Shown one piece after another: positions 9,006 through 18,418 of a stretch of DNA of 64,000 bases. The DNA lies in assembly GCA_016711705.1 (NCBI GenBank), contig JADJSK010000013.1:389001-453000 (forward strand), read 5' to 3'. The position numbers and the translations under genes are program-made. Within the stretch, counting starts at the first letter, position 1. Every line of letters starts with the position of its first letter. This stretch comes from Candidatus Brachybacter algidus. GTDB taxonomy: Bacteria; Bacteroidota; Bacteroidia; Chitinophagales; Saprospiraceae. The notes under the pieces were generated by a model. It saw only the letters and a list, made by a program, of their open reading frames with translations, did no database searches and had not been told where the DNA came from.

Positions 9006-9755
9006 CTACTTCACCTGTTCCGAAGTCTTCCCAAATCTACGTTCCCGATTCTGGTAGTCATTGATGGCAAGGTAGAATTGTTCTTTACCAAAATCCGGCC
9101 ACATCACGGGCGTGAAATAAAACTCTGTGTAAGCCATCTGCCAGAGCAAAAAGTTTGAAACTCTGTGTTCACCGCTTGTTCTGATTAGGAGTTCAGGGTC
9201 AGGAATGTCATGGGTATATAATGAGGTGGATATCAGATTATCATTTATTTCTGATAATTGAAGTTTTTCCTCCTTGACAGCTATCGCAATTTTTTTAACC
9301 ATAGTTGTTATCTCCTCTCGACCACTATAATTGAGGGCAAGAACCATAGAGAGGCCTGTATTATTGCTTGTTTCTTCTATACCTTTTTCTAAGGCTTTTC
9401 TACTAGCGGAAGGTAATCCATCGAGATTGCCGATAGCCTTAAGCGATATATTATTCTTCATCATAGTGGCTATCTCCTTATTGATCGTATCCACCAATAA
9501 TAACATGAGTGCCTCTACTTCGAATTTAGGTCGGTTCCAGTTTTCTGTTGAAAAAGCATAAAGTGTGAGATATTTTATGCCCAATTCAGCAGCAGCTTCT
9601 GAAACTTGTCGCACGCTATTGACGCCATTTGTATGACCGAATACTCGTGCTTTGCCATGTTGCTTAGCCCAACGGCCATTCCCATCCATGATAACAGCTA
9701 CGTGTTGAGGTAGTCTGGATTTATCAATAGAGTTCAAAAGGTCGCTTGCTGACAT
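9006..9755 (-). CDS. uppS: Undecaprenyl diphosphate synthase (cis-prenyltransferase)
   Basis: 249 aa. Cytosolic isoprenyl transferase that adds isopentenyl units in cis to farnesyl-PP to make the C55 carrier for peptidoglycan and O-antigen. Signatures are VAVIMDGNGRWAKQHG with the Mg-binding Asp at 24, the LTLYAFSTENW segment, DPELLIRTSGE, and the C-terminal SNFLLWQMAYTE. Length is typical. The start ATG at 9755 is supported by a TATTTTTG box 23 nt upstream. In many Bacteroidota it precedes bamA; here it stands alone, with no downstream gene on the same strand nearby. Confidence 0.96.
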   Translation of the reverse strand: MSASDLLNSIDKSRLPQHVAVIMDGNGRWAKQHGKARVFGHTNGVNSVRQVSEAAAELGIKYLTLYAFSTENWNRPKFEVEALMLLLVDTINKEIATMMKNNISLKAIGNLDGLPSASRKALEKGIEETSNNTGLSMVLALNYSGREEITTMVKKIAIAVKEEKLQLSEINDNLISTSLYTHDIPDPELLIRTSGEHRVSNFLLWQMAYTEFYFTPVMWPDFGKEQFYLAINDYQNRERRFGKTSEQVK

Positions 9756-9777
9756 AGTTTTAAATAAATTCTTTCGG

Positions 9778-9785
9778 CAAAAATA
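9778..9785 (-). promoter_or_regulatory. Promoter -7 box of uppS
   Basis: TATTTTTG on the reverse strand, a perfect TAnnTTTG match, 23 nt upstream of the ATG. Confidence 0.6.
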
Positions 9786-9918
9786 TCATTTTATATGGGT
9801 TTGAGGCGTTATCTTCATGTTCAAAATCAAATTTATCGACAAAGGAGTTGACGCACCCGTGATTTTCAACATGCATATTTTATTTCAAAAACGATTTTAC
9901 CATATTTAAAAAGAAAAA

Positions 9919-10485
9919 ATGAAGATTTTTCAGATAGTTATTTTTATTGTTTTAGCTGCGCTGGTTTATTTCATATATCAATTCATGTATATGAAGCCTA
10001 CTTTTATGGTAGGTGAAAAAATTCCAGATTTTCAAACTAAAACCATTGATGGCAAAAAGTTCTCAATGGATGAATTGAAAGGCAAACTTGTACTCATGGA
10101 ATTCTGGGGCACCTGGTGCGGACCTTGTAGAAAACAAATGCCGGAATTGTCTAAACTATACCGGACTTATCGCGATTCTTTGCATGGTACTTTCGAGATA
10201 GTAAGTCTAGCTATGGATGATGACACGACGGTGTTAAGAAATGTGATTAATCAAGATACAATGATTTGGCCATATCACTTGCGCGAACCACAGAATGGCG
10301 GTGAGATCACCAGCTTATTCCAAATCAAACAAATACCAACTTCTTACCTACTTAACGATCAAGGCCAAATCATTCGTGTAAATCCAACAATCGATGAATT
10401 GAAAGATCTTTTGATGAAAGTGGATAATGTACATTATAGTAAGATGAAGGCGAAGAAGAAGGAGGAGGAAGAGGGGAGAAAATAG
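9919..10485 (+). CDS. TlpA-like thioredoxin-fold protein
   Basis: 188 aa with an N-terminal membrane anchor (about 4-24) and a periplasm-facing TlpA/AhpC-TSA-type thioredoxin domain. The redox motif WCGPC has its cysteines at 67 and 70 after LMEFWGTW, and the cis-Pro loop is IPTSYLL. The tail is Lys/Glu-rich. It is probably a membrane-anchored thiol-disulfide oxidoreductase that reduces or resolves disulfides of exported proteins; the partner is not visible. Convergent and divergent neighbours give no pathway hint. The family is clear, the substrate is not. Confidence 0.9.
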   Translation: MKIFQIVIFIVLAALVYFIYQFMYMKPTFMVGEKIPDFQTKTIDGKKFSMDELKGKLVLMEFWGTWCGPCRKQMPELSKLYRTYRDSLHGTFEIVSLAMDDDTTVLRNVINQDTMIWPYHLREPQNGGEITSLFQIKQIPTSYLLNDQGQIIRVNPTIDELKDLLMKVDNVHYSKMKAKKKEEEEGRK

Positions 10486-10486
10486 A

Positions 10487-10598
10487 TGCTAGAGGCTAGT
10501 GGTCAGTCTTCAGTGGTCAGTCTTCAGTATTTAGAAACAAGTAGTCAATAATCTCCGCAAAAAAAATAATAATTAACATTAACAATTAACAATTAGAA
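10487..10598. repeat. 7-nt tandem-word spacer
   Basis: Contains ggtcagt-cttcagt repeated twice, then aattaacattaacaattaacaatt (words of 6-7 nt). It separates the thioredoxin gene from the Nif3-like gene and has no ORF. Confidence 0.6.
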
Positions 10599-10600
10599 TA

Positions 10601-11398
10601 TTGATTTTAAAAGAAATAATAGCATATCTGGAAGATCACGCTCCGCTGAATTATCAGGAGTCATATGACAACAGTGGTCTGATCGTAGGTGATATCTATT
10701 CAGAGGTCACAAGTGCAATCGTGAGTCTTGATGTTACCGAAGAGGTAATAGACGAAGCTTTGGAAACAGGTGCTAACTTAATCATAGCACATCATCCGAT
10801 TGTATTCAAAGGATTGAAGACATTTACCGGAGATCATTATGTGCAGCGGGTGGTGATGAAGGCAATAAAAAACGATGTCGCCATTTATGCCATACATACC
10901 AATCTGGATAATGTTTTGTTGGATGGGGTTAACAATAAGATCGCAGATAAAATTGGATTATTCGATACTTATGCTCTAGTCCCTTATCCATCCTTGACTG
11001 TACCTGAAAGACCAAGGGGATCCGGTCTGATAGGTGAACTGAAATCCGAAATGGAGTGGAGTGTGTTTTTACATACTTTAAAACAAAAGATGGAGATCAA
11101 TGTTATAAGATACACGAAACCAATAAGTTCTACGATAAAAAAAGTGGCAGTTTGTGGTGGATCAGGATCATTTCTGCTTCCTCAGGCAATTACAGCAGGT
11201 GCCGACGTGTTCATCACTGCAGATTTTAAATATCATGAATTTTTTGAGTCAAATGACCGGATAATGATCGCAGATATTGGCCATTATGAGAGTGAACAAT
11301 TCACAATTGAATTAATTAAAGACTTGATAATCAAAAAATTTAGTAATTTTGCGGTTCGTTCGACTAGAATAATTACAAATCCAATAAATTATTTATAA
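10601..11398 (+). CDS. Nif3-like dinuclear metal-centre protein
   Basis: 265 aa. NIF3/YbgI family, a hexameric ring-forming protein with a two-metal site. The N-terminal YQESYDNSGLIVGD, the metal ligands HH at 64-65 (IIAHHPIVFKG), the HTNLDN motif and the C-terminal GHYESE are all present. Many Bacteroidota homologues carry an extra central domain and reach about 365 aa; this one lacks it and resembles E. coli YbgI in size. The start is TTG at 10601, chosen because the family's conserved N-terminus begins there. It is followed 5 nt later by the zinc-ribbon gene, a common pairing. The function of the family is still unsettled. Confidence 0.92.
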   Translation: MILKEIIAYLEDHAPLNYQESYDNSGLIVGDIYSEVTSAIVSLDVTEEVIDEALETGANLIIAHHPIVFKGLKTFTGDHYVQRVVMKAIKNDVAIYAIHTNLDNVLLDGVNNKIADKIGLFDTYALVPYPSLTVPERPRGSGLIGELKSEMEWSVFLHTLKQKMEINVIRYTKPISSTIKKVAVCGGSGSFLLPQAITAGADVFITADFKYHEFFESNDRIMIADIGHYESEQFTIELIKDLIIKKFSNFAVRSTRIITNPINYL

Positions 11399-11403
11399 AT
11401 ATT

Positions 11404-12162
11404 ATGGCAAAAAAGGAATTAGGCGTTAATGAAAAGCTTAGATTGTTATACGATCTTCAACAAATTGATTCCCAAATTGATGAAATTAAAATCTTAAAGG
11501 GTGAGCTTCCAATGGAGGTAAGTGATCTTGAAGATGAAGTTGCCGGGTTGGAAACAAGGGTGACTAAAATAGAAACAGCCGTTAAGGGCATGGATGATGA
11601 AATAAAAAACCATCAAAACAATATCAAGGAGTCAGAAGCACTGATCGCTAAATACGAAAAACAACTGGATAAAGTTAAGAACAACAGGGAGTTTGACGCA
11701 TTGAACAAAGAGATCGAAATGCAGAGACTTGAGATGCAATTGTCTGAGAAAAAGACAAGAGAGATCAAGACCCAAAAAGATCTTAAAGCTGATACATTGG
11801 TTGGCGCAAAAGAACGCAAAGAAAATAAAGAGAAAGATCTTCAACAAAAATTAGTTGAGTTGAAAGAGATCATCTCCAAAACTGAAAAAGATGAAGATAA
11901 GCTTCAGGTTGTTTCAGAAAAACAACAGAAGAAAATCGAAGAGCGTCTGCTTAAAGCTTACCAAAAGATAAGAAATACTTATCGTAACGGTCTTGCGGTA
12001 GTTAGTGTAGAGCGTAATGCATGCGGTGGTTGCTACAATGCAATTCCACCTCAGGCTCAGATGGAGATAGGTCTTTCTAAGAAAATATTGGTGTGTGAGC
12101 ACTGTGGACGTATCCTAGTAGATAAGGCGACGATCCTTGCTGAAGAAATGTCAGAAGCATAG
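11404..12162 (+). CDS. Coiled-coil C4 zinc-ribbon protein
   Basis: 252 aa. A long charged coiled coil (about 10-185, Lys/Glu heptads) is followed by a C-terminal four-Cys zinc ribbon (ACGGCYNAIPPQ and CEHCGRIL). This architecture matches the FlgZ/CdsZ-like (former DUF164) family. In Helicobacter and Chlamydia the family acts as a chaperone/adaptor; in non-flagellated Bacteroidota the role is unknown, and a nucleic-acid or protein tether is possible. It is translationally close to the Nif3-like gene (5-nt gap) and is followed by a strong terminator, so the two form an operon. Confidence 0.9.
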   Translation: MAKKELGVNEKLRLLYDLQQIDSQIDEIKILKGELPMEVSDLEDEVAGLETRVTKIETAVKGMDDEIKNHQNNIKESEALIAKYEKQLDKVKNNREFDALNKEIEMQRLEMQLSEKKTREIKTQKDLKADTLVGAKERKENKEKDLQQKLVELKEIISKTEKDEDKLQVVSEKQQKKIEERLLKAYQKIRNTYRNGLAVVSVERNACGGCYNAIPPQAQMEIGLSKKILVCEHCGRILVDKATILAEEMSEA

Positions 12163-12185
12163 TCTCTGTATTTTCATAAAACATT

Positions 12186-12230
12186 AAAGCCTCAAATACA
12201 TGAACTAATACTTGTGTTTGAGGCTTTTTT
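12186..12230 (+). terminator. Terminator of the nif3-like/zinc-ribbon operon
   Basis: Stem aaagcctcaaa / tttgaggcttt (12186-12196 / 12217-12227) followed by a T-run to 12230. Confidence 0.9.
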
Positions 12231-12283
12231 ATTACACATCCTTTCTGACAATATATTCATCAGCTAATTTCACTTTACAAAAA

Positions 12284-13786
12284 TTGCCAGATATTAAAGG
12301 TTATATATATTTTTTGATCCTGACTTTAGGAATGATGGCTCCCATGCCCATTTATTCCCAAACTAAAGTAATTAAATTTACTCCTGATGCCACCGCTGCC
12401 TATCAGATGGTCATGCAGCTTCGACTCAATGAAGCTCAACAGAAGATCAATCAAATTAAAAAGGAGGACCCCAATAATGCTGTTGTCTACTTCTTGGAAA
12501 ATTATATTGACTTCTTTACCATATTCATCGGTGAGAACAGCGCAGACTTCAAAAAACTAAAAGAGAATAAGGACAAACGGTTGGAGATGATTAGTAAGAC
12601 TGACCCAAAGTCTCCTTATTATCTGTATTGCAAGGCAGAGATCAATTTGCAATGGGCACTCGTCCGCTTGAAATTTGAGGAATATACAAAGGCATTTTTC
12701 GAAGTGAAATCTGCCTATAGTGATCTGCAGGACAATTCACGAAAATTTCCAGGATTTGTAGCCAATAAGAAGAGTTTGGGTGTGCTTCACGCAGCCATAG
12801 GTACCATACCTGATGAGTATAAATGGGGTGTATCCTGGATCGGTGGCATGAAAGGCACGATAGATCAGGGTATTGGAGAATTGGAAGCAGTGATCAATTA
12901 CGGCAATAAAAATGAATTTTTGTTTAAAGATGAGTCCGTCGTCATGTACGCCTTCGTCATGCTTCACCTTAACAATAAACCTGAGAAAGCCTGGCAAGTG
13001 ATCTCTACAAGTAAGATAGATCCTAAGACGAGCCCCCTGGCTTGTTTTGCCATAAGCAACATAGCTATCCGCACAGGAAGAAATGAATTGGCGATTAAAT
13101 ACCTGACTTCAAGACCAAAGGGAGCTAAATATTTCCCATTTTTTTACCTGGATTTCATGTTGGGTGTGGCAAAACTACATAGACTGGATGCAGATGCGGC
13201 GGACTATTTGGAGATTTATATCAAAAATTTTAAAGGTAGAAATTATATCAAGGAGGCCTATCAAAAACTTGCCTGGAGTTATCTGGCTAACGGTAATCTG
13301 ACAGGTTATACGTTGAATATGGCGAATGTACTTAAGTACGGAAAGGATCAACTGGATGAAGACAAAACAGCTCAGAAGGAGGCAAAAAGTGGTATTTCGC
13401 CACATCCACTATTGTTGCAGTCACGACTTTTATTCGATGGTGGATATCTGGTCAGGGCATATAAATTATTGAATGCGACGAATGAATCCTATTTCAAATC
13501 GGTGAATGACCGGCTCGAATACAACTATCGAAAGGGGAGAGTAGCGCATAGTTTGAAGAATTATATCGAACCTTTACAATATTATACTCAAACGATTTAC
13601 AAAGGAAAAAATTCATCGAGTTATTTTGCCTGCAATGCAGCCCTCAATGTGGGATTGATCTATGAGGCCCAGAATAAAACTTCCCTTGCTAAGCAATATT
13701 ACAATTTGTGTTTGAGTCTTCAGCCATCGGAGTATAAGTCTAGTTTGCATCAGAAGGCGAAGGCGGGGTTGAATAGGATGGAGTAG
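12284..13786 (+). CDS. Secreted TPR-like repeat protein
   Basis: About 501 aa. The open frame runs back to 12212, but that lies inside the upstream terminator; a TTG at 12284 gives a short signal peptide (IYFLILTLGMMAPMPIYSQ), so I place the start there with low certainty. The mature protein is a string of helical repeats (PDATAAYQMVMQLRLNEAQQ, then repeated A/Y/L-rich helices, ending PSEYKSSLHQKAKAGL) typical of tetratricopeptide proteins. It is probably a periplasmic or outer-membrane-associated scaffold. The partner is unknown and there is no close co-directional neighbour. Confidence 0.78.
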   Translation: MPDIKGYIYFLILTLGMMAPMPIYSQTKVIKFTPDATAAYQMVMQLRLNEAQQKINQIKKEDPNNAVVYFLENYIDFFTIFIGENSADFKKLKENKDKRLEMISKTDPKSPYYLYCKAEINLQWALVRLKFEEYTKAFFEVKSAYSDLQDNSRKFPGFVANKKSLGVLHAAIGTIPDEYKWGVSWIGGMKGTIDQGIGELEAVINYGNKNEFLFKDESVVMYAFVMLHLNNKPEKAWQVISTSKIDPKTSPLACFAISNIAIRTGRNELAIKYLTSRPKGAKYFPFFYLDFMLGVAKLHRLDADAADYLEIYIKNFKGRNYIKEAYQKLAWSYLANGNLTGYTLNMANVLKYGKDQLDEDKTAQKEAKSGISPHPLLLQSRLLFDGGYLVRAYKLLNATNESYFKSVNDRLEYNYRKGRVAHSLKNYIEPLQYYTQTIYKGKNSSSYFACNAALNVGLIYEAQNKTSLAKQYYNLCLSLQPSEYKSSLHQKAKAGLNRME

Positions 13787-13886
13787 GGGGAATTGTTAAT
13801 TGTTAATTATTATTTTGATATTTCGTATAGAAGGGTAAGGTTTAAAATTTCATATCAAACTGTCCTTCTGTTATATTCAACAATCT

Positions 13887-14398
13887 TCAGTCCTTATCTG
13901 GGCTACCGATTTTTAATACAACTGTCCCAAAAAATTCACCGCTAATTATCCTATTTTGTTCATCAAAGTGATTAACTTTAATTGAATAAGGATGAGAAGA
14001 GTCTAAGCTATATCTACCAGTAAAATCCGAATTGAATTCTGAACCTCTATAAGCATCAAATAGTAAATTTCCACTGATTCCATAGTAAAATTCACCTTCT
14101 CCGGCGGGGCTAAGTAAAATTTGAAGTTGTTCTTTGACGTCATTTATGTATCTAAATCCATTTACTTCCATATGATTGTGACCTTGGACATTGTCCCATA
14201 AAATATATTTATTACCACCATTGGTGATGCCATCATTGTTTTCAGTGCATGTGGACCATGGCTTTCCGTCTATCTTGCAGCTGATGGTCATAGCCCCGGT
14301 GGTAGTGACTGGAAATTGGCTTCTGCATCGGTCAGGTTCCTTTCACAACTAAAAAATAGTAATGAAAGAAGAATTGGTAAAAATAGTATTGCTTTCAT
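13887..14398 (-). pseudogene. Frameshifted lipoprotein gene
   Basis: An upstream frame starts at ATG 14398 and encodes a lipoprotein signal (MKAILFLPILLSLLFFSC, then ERNLTDAEANF). It ends at TGA 14288-14290. The main domain continues in the next frame (14291 to 13887), where upstream codons read PVTTTGAM followed by TISCKIDGKPW. The joined product would read ...DAEANF-PVTTTGAMTISCKIDG..., a natural continuation, so one base appears to be missing near 14300-14325. The C-terminal half (ISGEFFGTVVLKI) resembles DUF6252-like Bacteroidota lipoproteins. Either the gene is dead, or the sequence has a one-base error and the gene is intact. Confidence 0.7.
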
Positions 14399-15206
14399 GC
14401 TAAGAGAGATTTTAGGAAGAAAAAAATGGGTGATTTGAATTTCTCAATATTGAATTCTACTACTGGTAAATTTCCGACATATTAAATCTTTATCCAAATC
14501 GACCATTCTACGATTCTTTACAAATCAGCTGTTTACTGTCAAAATGCACCCATTAGTCTACATATATTAACTTTTGTAATCTATGAAACTTAACTAATGG
14601 CAATTAAATCCCACTAAGTAGAGTTTTTTTCACGAAGTAGAGCAATGATTCTCAAAGGTTGAGATAACAAGTACCACTGAGTTGCACGGAGAAAAAAAGA
14701 GTTTCACAGAGATTCAAAAGTTGCATACTAAATAGGTAGCCACCTACGGGGCAAGTCTTCATATCATGATTTGTTGTTACAAACAGGGCGGACCTACGGC
14801 CCAAATACCAATAATTATTATTTTGAATAATCAATGTCTAGGAAGAAGTATGAATTTATATGGGTTCTGGCGTCTTTAGGCGTTAAATGTTTGTAATTAA
14901 TGTAAATCTGATGGTTCCATGCCCCGTAGGTGGCTACCTTTTTACCCAATGACATATGACTTGAAATAAATACAATGACACTTTTTTCGTTCCGCCTGAG
15001 CGGAGTTGTATTTTGCTCTAGTCCATTTTCATCATTTCTAGAACATCACACAAATTCATGATTTCAGTGATTTTACCGCTGTAATGGTAAAAATACCGTT
15101 GTTTTGACCATTACATTGGTAAAAAATACGATTTCCAGAACTCTATCCTTTAAAGGAATTAAGCTTTTTGGCACAAATGTTGGAGCTGTATTATTATACC
15201 TTTGCT
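14399..15206. other. Gene-free stretch with several inverted repeats
   Basis: No credible protein gene. It holds a segment related to the 1-478 repeat (ctgagttgcacggag, gagtttcacagag at about 14677-14712), the 19-bp perfect inverted repeat 14735-14938, and a 9-bp stem tgtaatggt / accattaca (15080-15088 / 15107-15115) near the end of the convergent GH43 gene. Confidence 0.6.
14735..14938. repeat. Element bounded by 19-bp perfect inverted repeats
   Basis: ggtagccacctacggggca at 14735-14753 is repeated exactly in inverse orientation at 14920-14938. The 204-bp unit has no ORF. The interior contains gggcggacctacggccc, a partial echo of the arms. This fits a small palindromic or MITE-like element; no clear target duplication was seen. 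Confidence 0.65.
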
Positions 15207-16967
15207 TCATTCTACCTTCTGAACCGCACTCCTTTCCGACACCCCATTTTCATTCACCGCCTCAATACTGAAGTAATACGCTTTCTCACTATCCATCGCT
15301 TTGTAATAATATTCATTGGCATCGTGGACCATGATGCAGTTGTAAAGTTTGTCAGGCGATAATCCTGTGTAAATATTATATGCATAAGCGTTGGCAACGG
15401 GTGTCCATTTTATCCAGGCGCTTCGTTTATCCTTTTCAGTCCTGAGGACGATCAATTGTTTTACTTTACCAGGTTTGTCCCCCAGACCATTTCCAAAGAC
15501 TCTTAATCCGCTGATGGCAAATTTACCTGTTGGCATGTGGATATTTTCAAGTTTGATATACCGTGCCCGAATAGGTTTTTCTAATTGTACGAAATCATGG
15601 GGAACATCTGTTTTATTTTGACTCTTGTCGACGATGACATTCCATTTTTTGCTATCCAAAGAAGCATAGATCTTATATTGATGAAATACGCCTAGTGATT
15701 TACCTAAAAACTCTGCTCCAACATCCTGATCCGCATAATTGACCTGAATGGCATTCACTTCTGAAATATTTCCAAGATCGCTTGATATCCATTCACCAGA
15801 ATTAGCTGTTGCGGCGCTCCAGTATGTCCGTATACTTTCATCGACTACATTATTCGCTGTGTAGGCGCCAAGTGTAGAGGATACCATGACCGGTTTCTTA
15901 TAATTCAGCAACATCCAACCGGTAAATCCACCGTCACCATTTGGTGAATAATTATCTGCTCTCGGCCCATCTGCCATAAAATGCGGATAGTCGCCAAACG
16001 CTGTATTGGTGTACATCATGCCATCCTTATCAAAGCCTGTTGGCCATAGGCCCAATCTTCTTTCGAAGTTATTCTTTACTGAAATAGCAATTGTTGAGGT
16101 GTGCCAATAATTGCCGTATTTATCTTTCAAAGTACTTCCATGTCCTGAACCACGTGCAAAACCACCCGGTTTGTAGCTGAAAGGATCAGATTGTGGAAAG
16201 AAAGGACCAAGCGGCATATCTCCGACGACCACGCCATCGGCATATCCGCTAAATTCTGTGCCGGGAGCGCCATATTGCAGATAGTATTTACCATTATGTT
16301 TGGTCATATGTGCACCTTCGATAAATGCATCAAGAAAGGTATTGTCCATGTATTCACCGAAGCGTTGCCAACCATAGCGCCATCCTTCGAGGAGGTACAT
16401 CTCTTTTCTTGTCCCTTTGGGCATAAGTGTTTTTCTATTCAACTCTATACCATACAATGGAAATTTATTACTACTACCATTGTACATATACAACTTGCCA
16501 TCATCGTCCGCGAAGAAGTCAGGATCCCATCCACCGATGTCAAATGAATCCACAGCTACTTTCCAGACATTATTTTTAGGATCTGTGCTCATCCAGATGG
16601 AGAAATTATTAGAATAAGTGGAGCCGAAGACGATCATCGTATCTCCCATGACTCCGACGGCCGGAGCGCACAATTCGTCTTTTACATTATTCCATGGTCT
16701 GAGAAATTTCTTTGGAATAAAGTTCCACTGAAGCATGTCACTACTCCACCAGTAACCCCACTGATTGGTGCTAAAGAGGTAATACTCATTTTTATAATTG
16801 ACCATTACAGGATCGGCAGTGGCGCGATGTCGGCCCCATTCGCTGAAATTCTCGAAAGGCGTGTAACCATAGTCGAGGTTCATGGGATTGCAGTAGGTGG
16901 TCTGTTGGGCATAAGTCATCTGTGAAAACAGAAATAACAGCGTACAAAGTATAGAGGAATATTTCAC
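15207..16967 (-). CDS. GH43-like glycosidase with CBM32 and FN3-like domains
   Basis: 586 aa with a signal peptide (cleaved near AQQ, about 20), so it is exported. The five-bladed beta-propeller of clan GH-F is suggested by the Asp in ATADPVM (about 52), the Asp in GGWDPDFFADDDG (about 148) and the Glu in IEGAHM (about 217), the usual base/pKa-modulator/acid set. A discoidin-type CBM32 region follows (about 375-490, RTYWSAATANSGEWISSDLG to FAISGLRVFG), then an FN3-like region (WIKWTPVANAYAYNIY). It probably releases arabinose, xylose or galactose from polysaccharide; substrate unknown. No SusC/D pair is nearby and there is no T9SS tail. Confidence 0.85.
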   Translation of the reverse strand: MKYSSILCTLLFLFSQMTYAQQTTYCNPMNLDYGYTPFENFSEWGRHRATADPVMVNYKNEYYLFSTNQWGYWWSSDMLQWNFIPKKFLRPWNNVKDELCAPAVGVMGDTMIVFGSTYSNNFSIWMSTDPKNNVWKVAVDSFDIGGWDPDFFADDDGKLYMYNGSSNKFPLYGIELNRKTLMPKGTRKEMYLLEGWRYGWQRFGEYMDNTFLDAFIEGAHMTKHNGKYYLQYGAPGTEFSGYADGVVVGDMPLGPFFPQSDPFSYKPGGFARGSGHGSTLKDKYGNYWHTSTIAISVKNNFERRLGLWPTGFDKDGMMYTNTAFGDYPHFMADGPRADNYSPNGDGGFTGWMLLNYKKPVMVSSTLGAYTANNVVDESIRTYWSAATANSGEWISSDLGNISEVNAIQVNYADQDVGAEFLGKSLGVFHQYKIYASLDSKKWNVIVDKSQNKTDVPHDFVQLEKPIRARYIKLENIHMPTGKFAISGLRVFGNGLGDKPGKVKQLIVLRTEKDKRSAWIKWTPVANAYAYNIYTGLSPDKLYNCIMVHDANEYYYKAMDSEKAYYFSIEAVNENGVSERSAVQKVE

Positions 16968-17053
16968 AAAGCGGTATTTTTTGAATAAGGATTAAAAGTA
17001 AGAAAGTAAGGGGATTTGGGGAAGGAAAAAATTGGGTGAAAAAATATGAAGTA

Positions 17054-17977
17054 GGCGCACTGTCAATAAATATTTATTAGTATATTTACATACCCAAATT
17101 TTAAATCATGGAAACAAAATTCAAAAGCCTTTCTGTCTTTGCATTTCAGGCTAAATTTCCTTCTGAACAAAGTTGTTACAAATATCTTTCTGAGCTCAAA
17201 TGGTCTGCTGGATATCAGTGTCCTAAATGTGACAATCTTAAATATTGTAAAGGAATAAATGAATTCGATCGGCAATGTACTAAGTGCAGTCATCTTGAGA
17301 GTCCAACAGCCGGAACGTTATTTCACAAAATGAAATTTTCGATTCTTAAAGCTTTTTGGATCATTTATTATATTTCAACAAACAAAAAAGGAATCGCTTC
17401 GACTGAATTAAGTCGAAAGCTTCAACTTAGACAAAAAACTTGCTGGTTGTTTAAGCAAAAGGCAATGCAGGCAATGGAAAGCAGCGATAGACATCCGTTA
17501 GAAGGCAATGTTGAAATATGTAAATTTACTATAGGTTCCAAGAAAAGGATTGGCAAAAACAAAGCAAAAGAGACATCTAGATTAATTGTAATTGGGATAG
17601 AAAAGAAAGCAAAGGGTGTTAGCAGGATATATGCAAGGGAAATACCCAGGATATCTAATTCAGCGATTAAAAATTTTGAAGAGGATAAAATTTCAAATGA
17701 TTGTTTTTCAATAAGAATGAAGACAAATAATAATGGAAAATTCGACCTCGTAACGAGAGTAGTTGACGGTTTAAAATCCTGGTTAAAAGGTATCCATCAC
17801 CATGTGTCCTTACTTCAAAACTACCTTAATGAATACTGTTACAGGTATAACCGGCACTTGATGAAAGAGGAAATTTTTGATGATTTGCTTGTTCGGATGG
17901 TTAAACATGAGCCCAGGACTTATTCTGACATTGTTAACTATGTGCCTAATTCGTGAATTTTGGATACCTCTTGCCAA
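17054..17977 (+). mobile_element. IS1595-family element, right end lost
   Basis: A left inverted repeat beginning ggcgcactgtcaataaat at 17054 is characteristic of the IS1595 family and sits 54 bp before the transposase start. The matching right end (expected ...gacagtgcgcc) is absent: after the stop the typical tail ttggatacctcttgccaat is present and then runs into unrelated sequence. The element is therefore one-ended and unlikely to move on its own. Confidence 0.7.
17108..17956 (+). pseudogene. IS1595-family transposase, catalytic residues lost
   Basis: 282 aa. The N-terminal zinc-ribbon (CPKCDN...CTKCSH at about 37-63) and the DDE-type core are recognisable. The C-terminal segment WLKGIHHHVS...YLNEYCYRYNR is well kept. 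The first catalytic region, normally VEVDE with Asp-Glu, reads VEICK here. The second, normally KTDxWxGY, reads KTNNNGKF, and about 20 residues that usually follow it are missing. The frame is nevertheless uninterrupted. The protein is very probably inactive as a transposase: a recently dead copy or, less likely, a repurposed DNA-binding protein. The alignment is by eye. Confidence 0.75.
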
Positions 17978-18383
17978 TCAAAACCCCTTTCCCTAAGAAA
18001 ATTAACATTTAACATTATTTTGCATTCTTCGCCATATTTTCCAAATCTTCTTCCATCGTAGCACAATTGCTTAATTTTTATAAAGCAAAGCCATCAGCCA
18101 TCAGATTTTGGCTCTCAGCTATAGGCAGTAAGCATTAGCCGTGGTAACAACATTATACTACTCAACATGCTGCACCATATTTTCAATTGTCCATTTTCAA
18201 TTTTCAATTCAACCCTTCTTTTGGAAGAAAACAATTCAGCCTTCCACAGCAGAACCATTAGCTATTAGCCATCATCCATAGACTGTATTCCACCTTCTCA
18301 CCTTCTCACCTTTATTCCTTCATTTTTTATTTAGAACCATTCTAATTTACTTACGTTATGATACTAAAGTGTATCTTAAATCC
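17978..18383. other. Gene-free spacer of short tandem words
   Basis: No gene. Contains 'gccatca' words at about 18089-18104, 'ttttcaatt' words at about 18180-18215, and 'ccttctca' repeated near 18292-18310, ending at the nuoA promoter. Confidence 0.6.
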
Positions 18384-18391
18384 TATTTTTG
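18384..18391 (+). promoter_or_regulatory. Promoter -7 box of nuoABCD
   Basis: TATTTTTG, a perfect TAnnTTTG match, 28 nt upstream of the nuoA ATG. Confidence 0.65.
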
Positions 18392-18418
18392 TTCCTATCA
18401 ATTTTTAATAAATAGTAG

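Noticed and set aside
12212..12283. Longer N-terminus for the TPR protein
   Set aside because: The extension lies in the terminator of the previous operon, and the signal peptide fits a start at about 12284.
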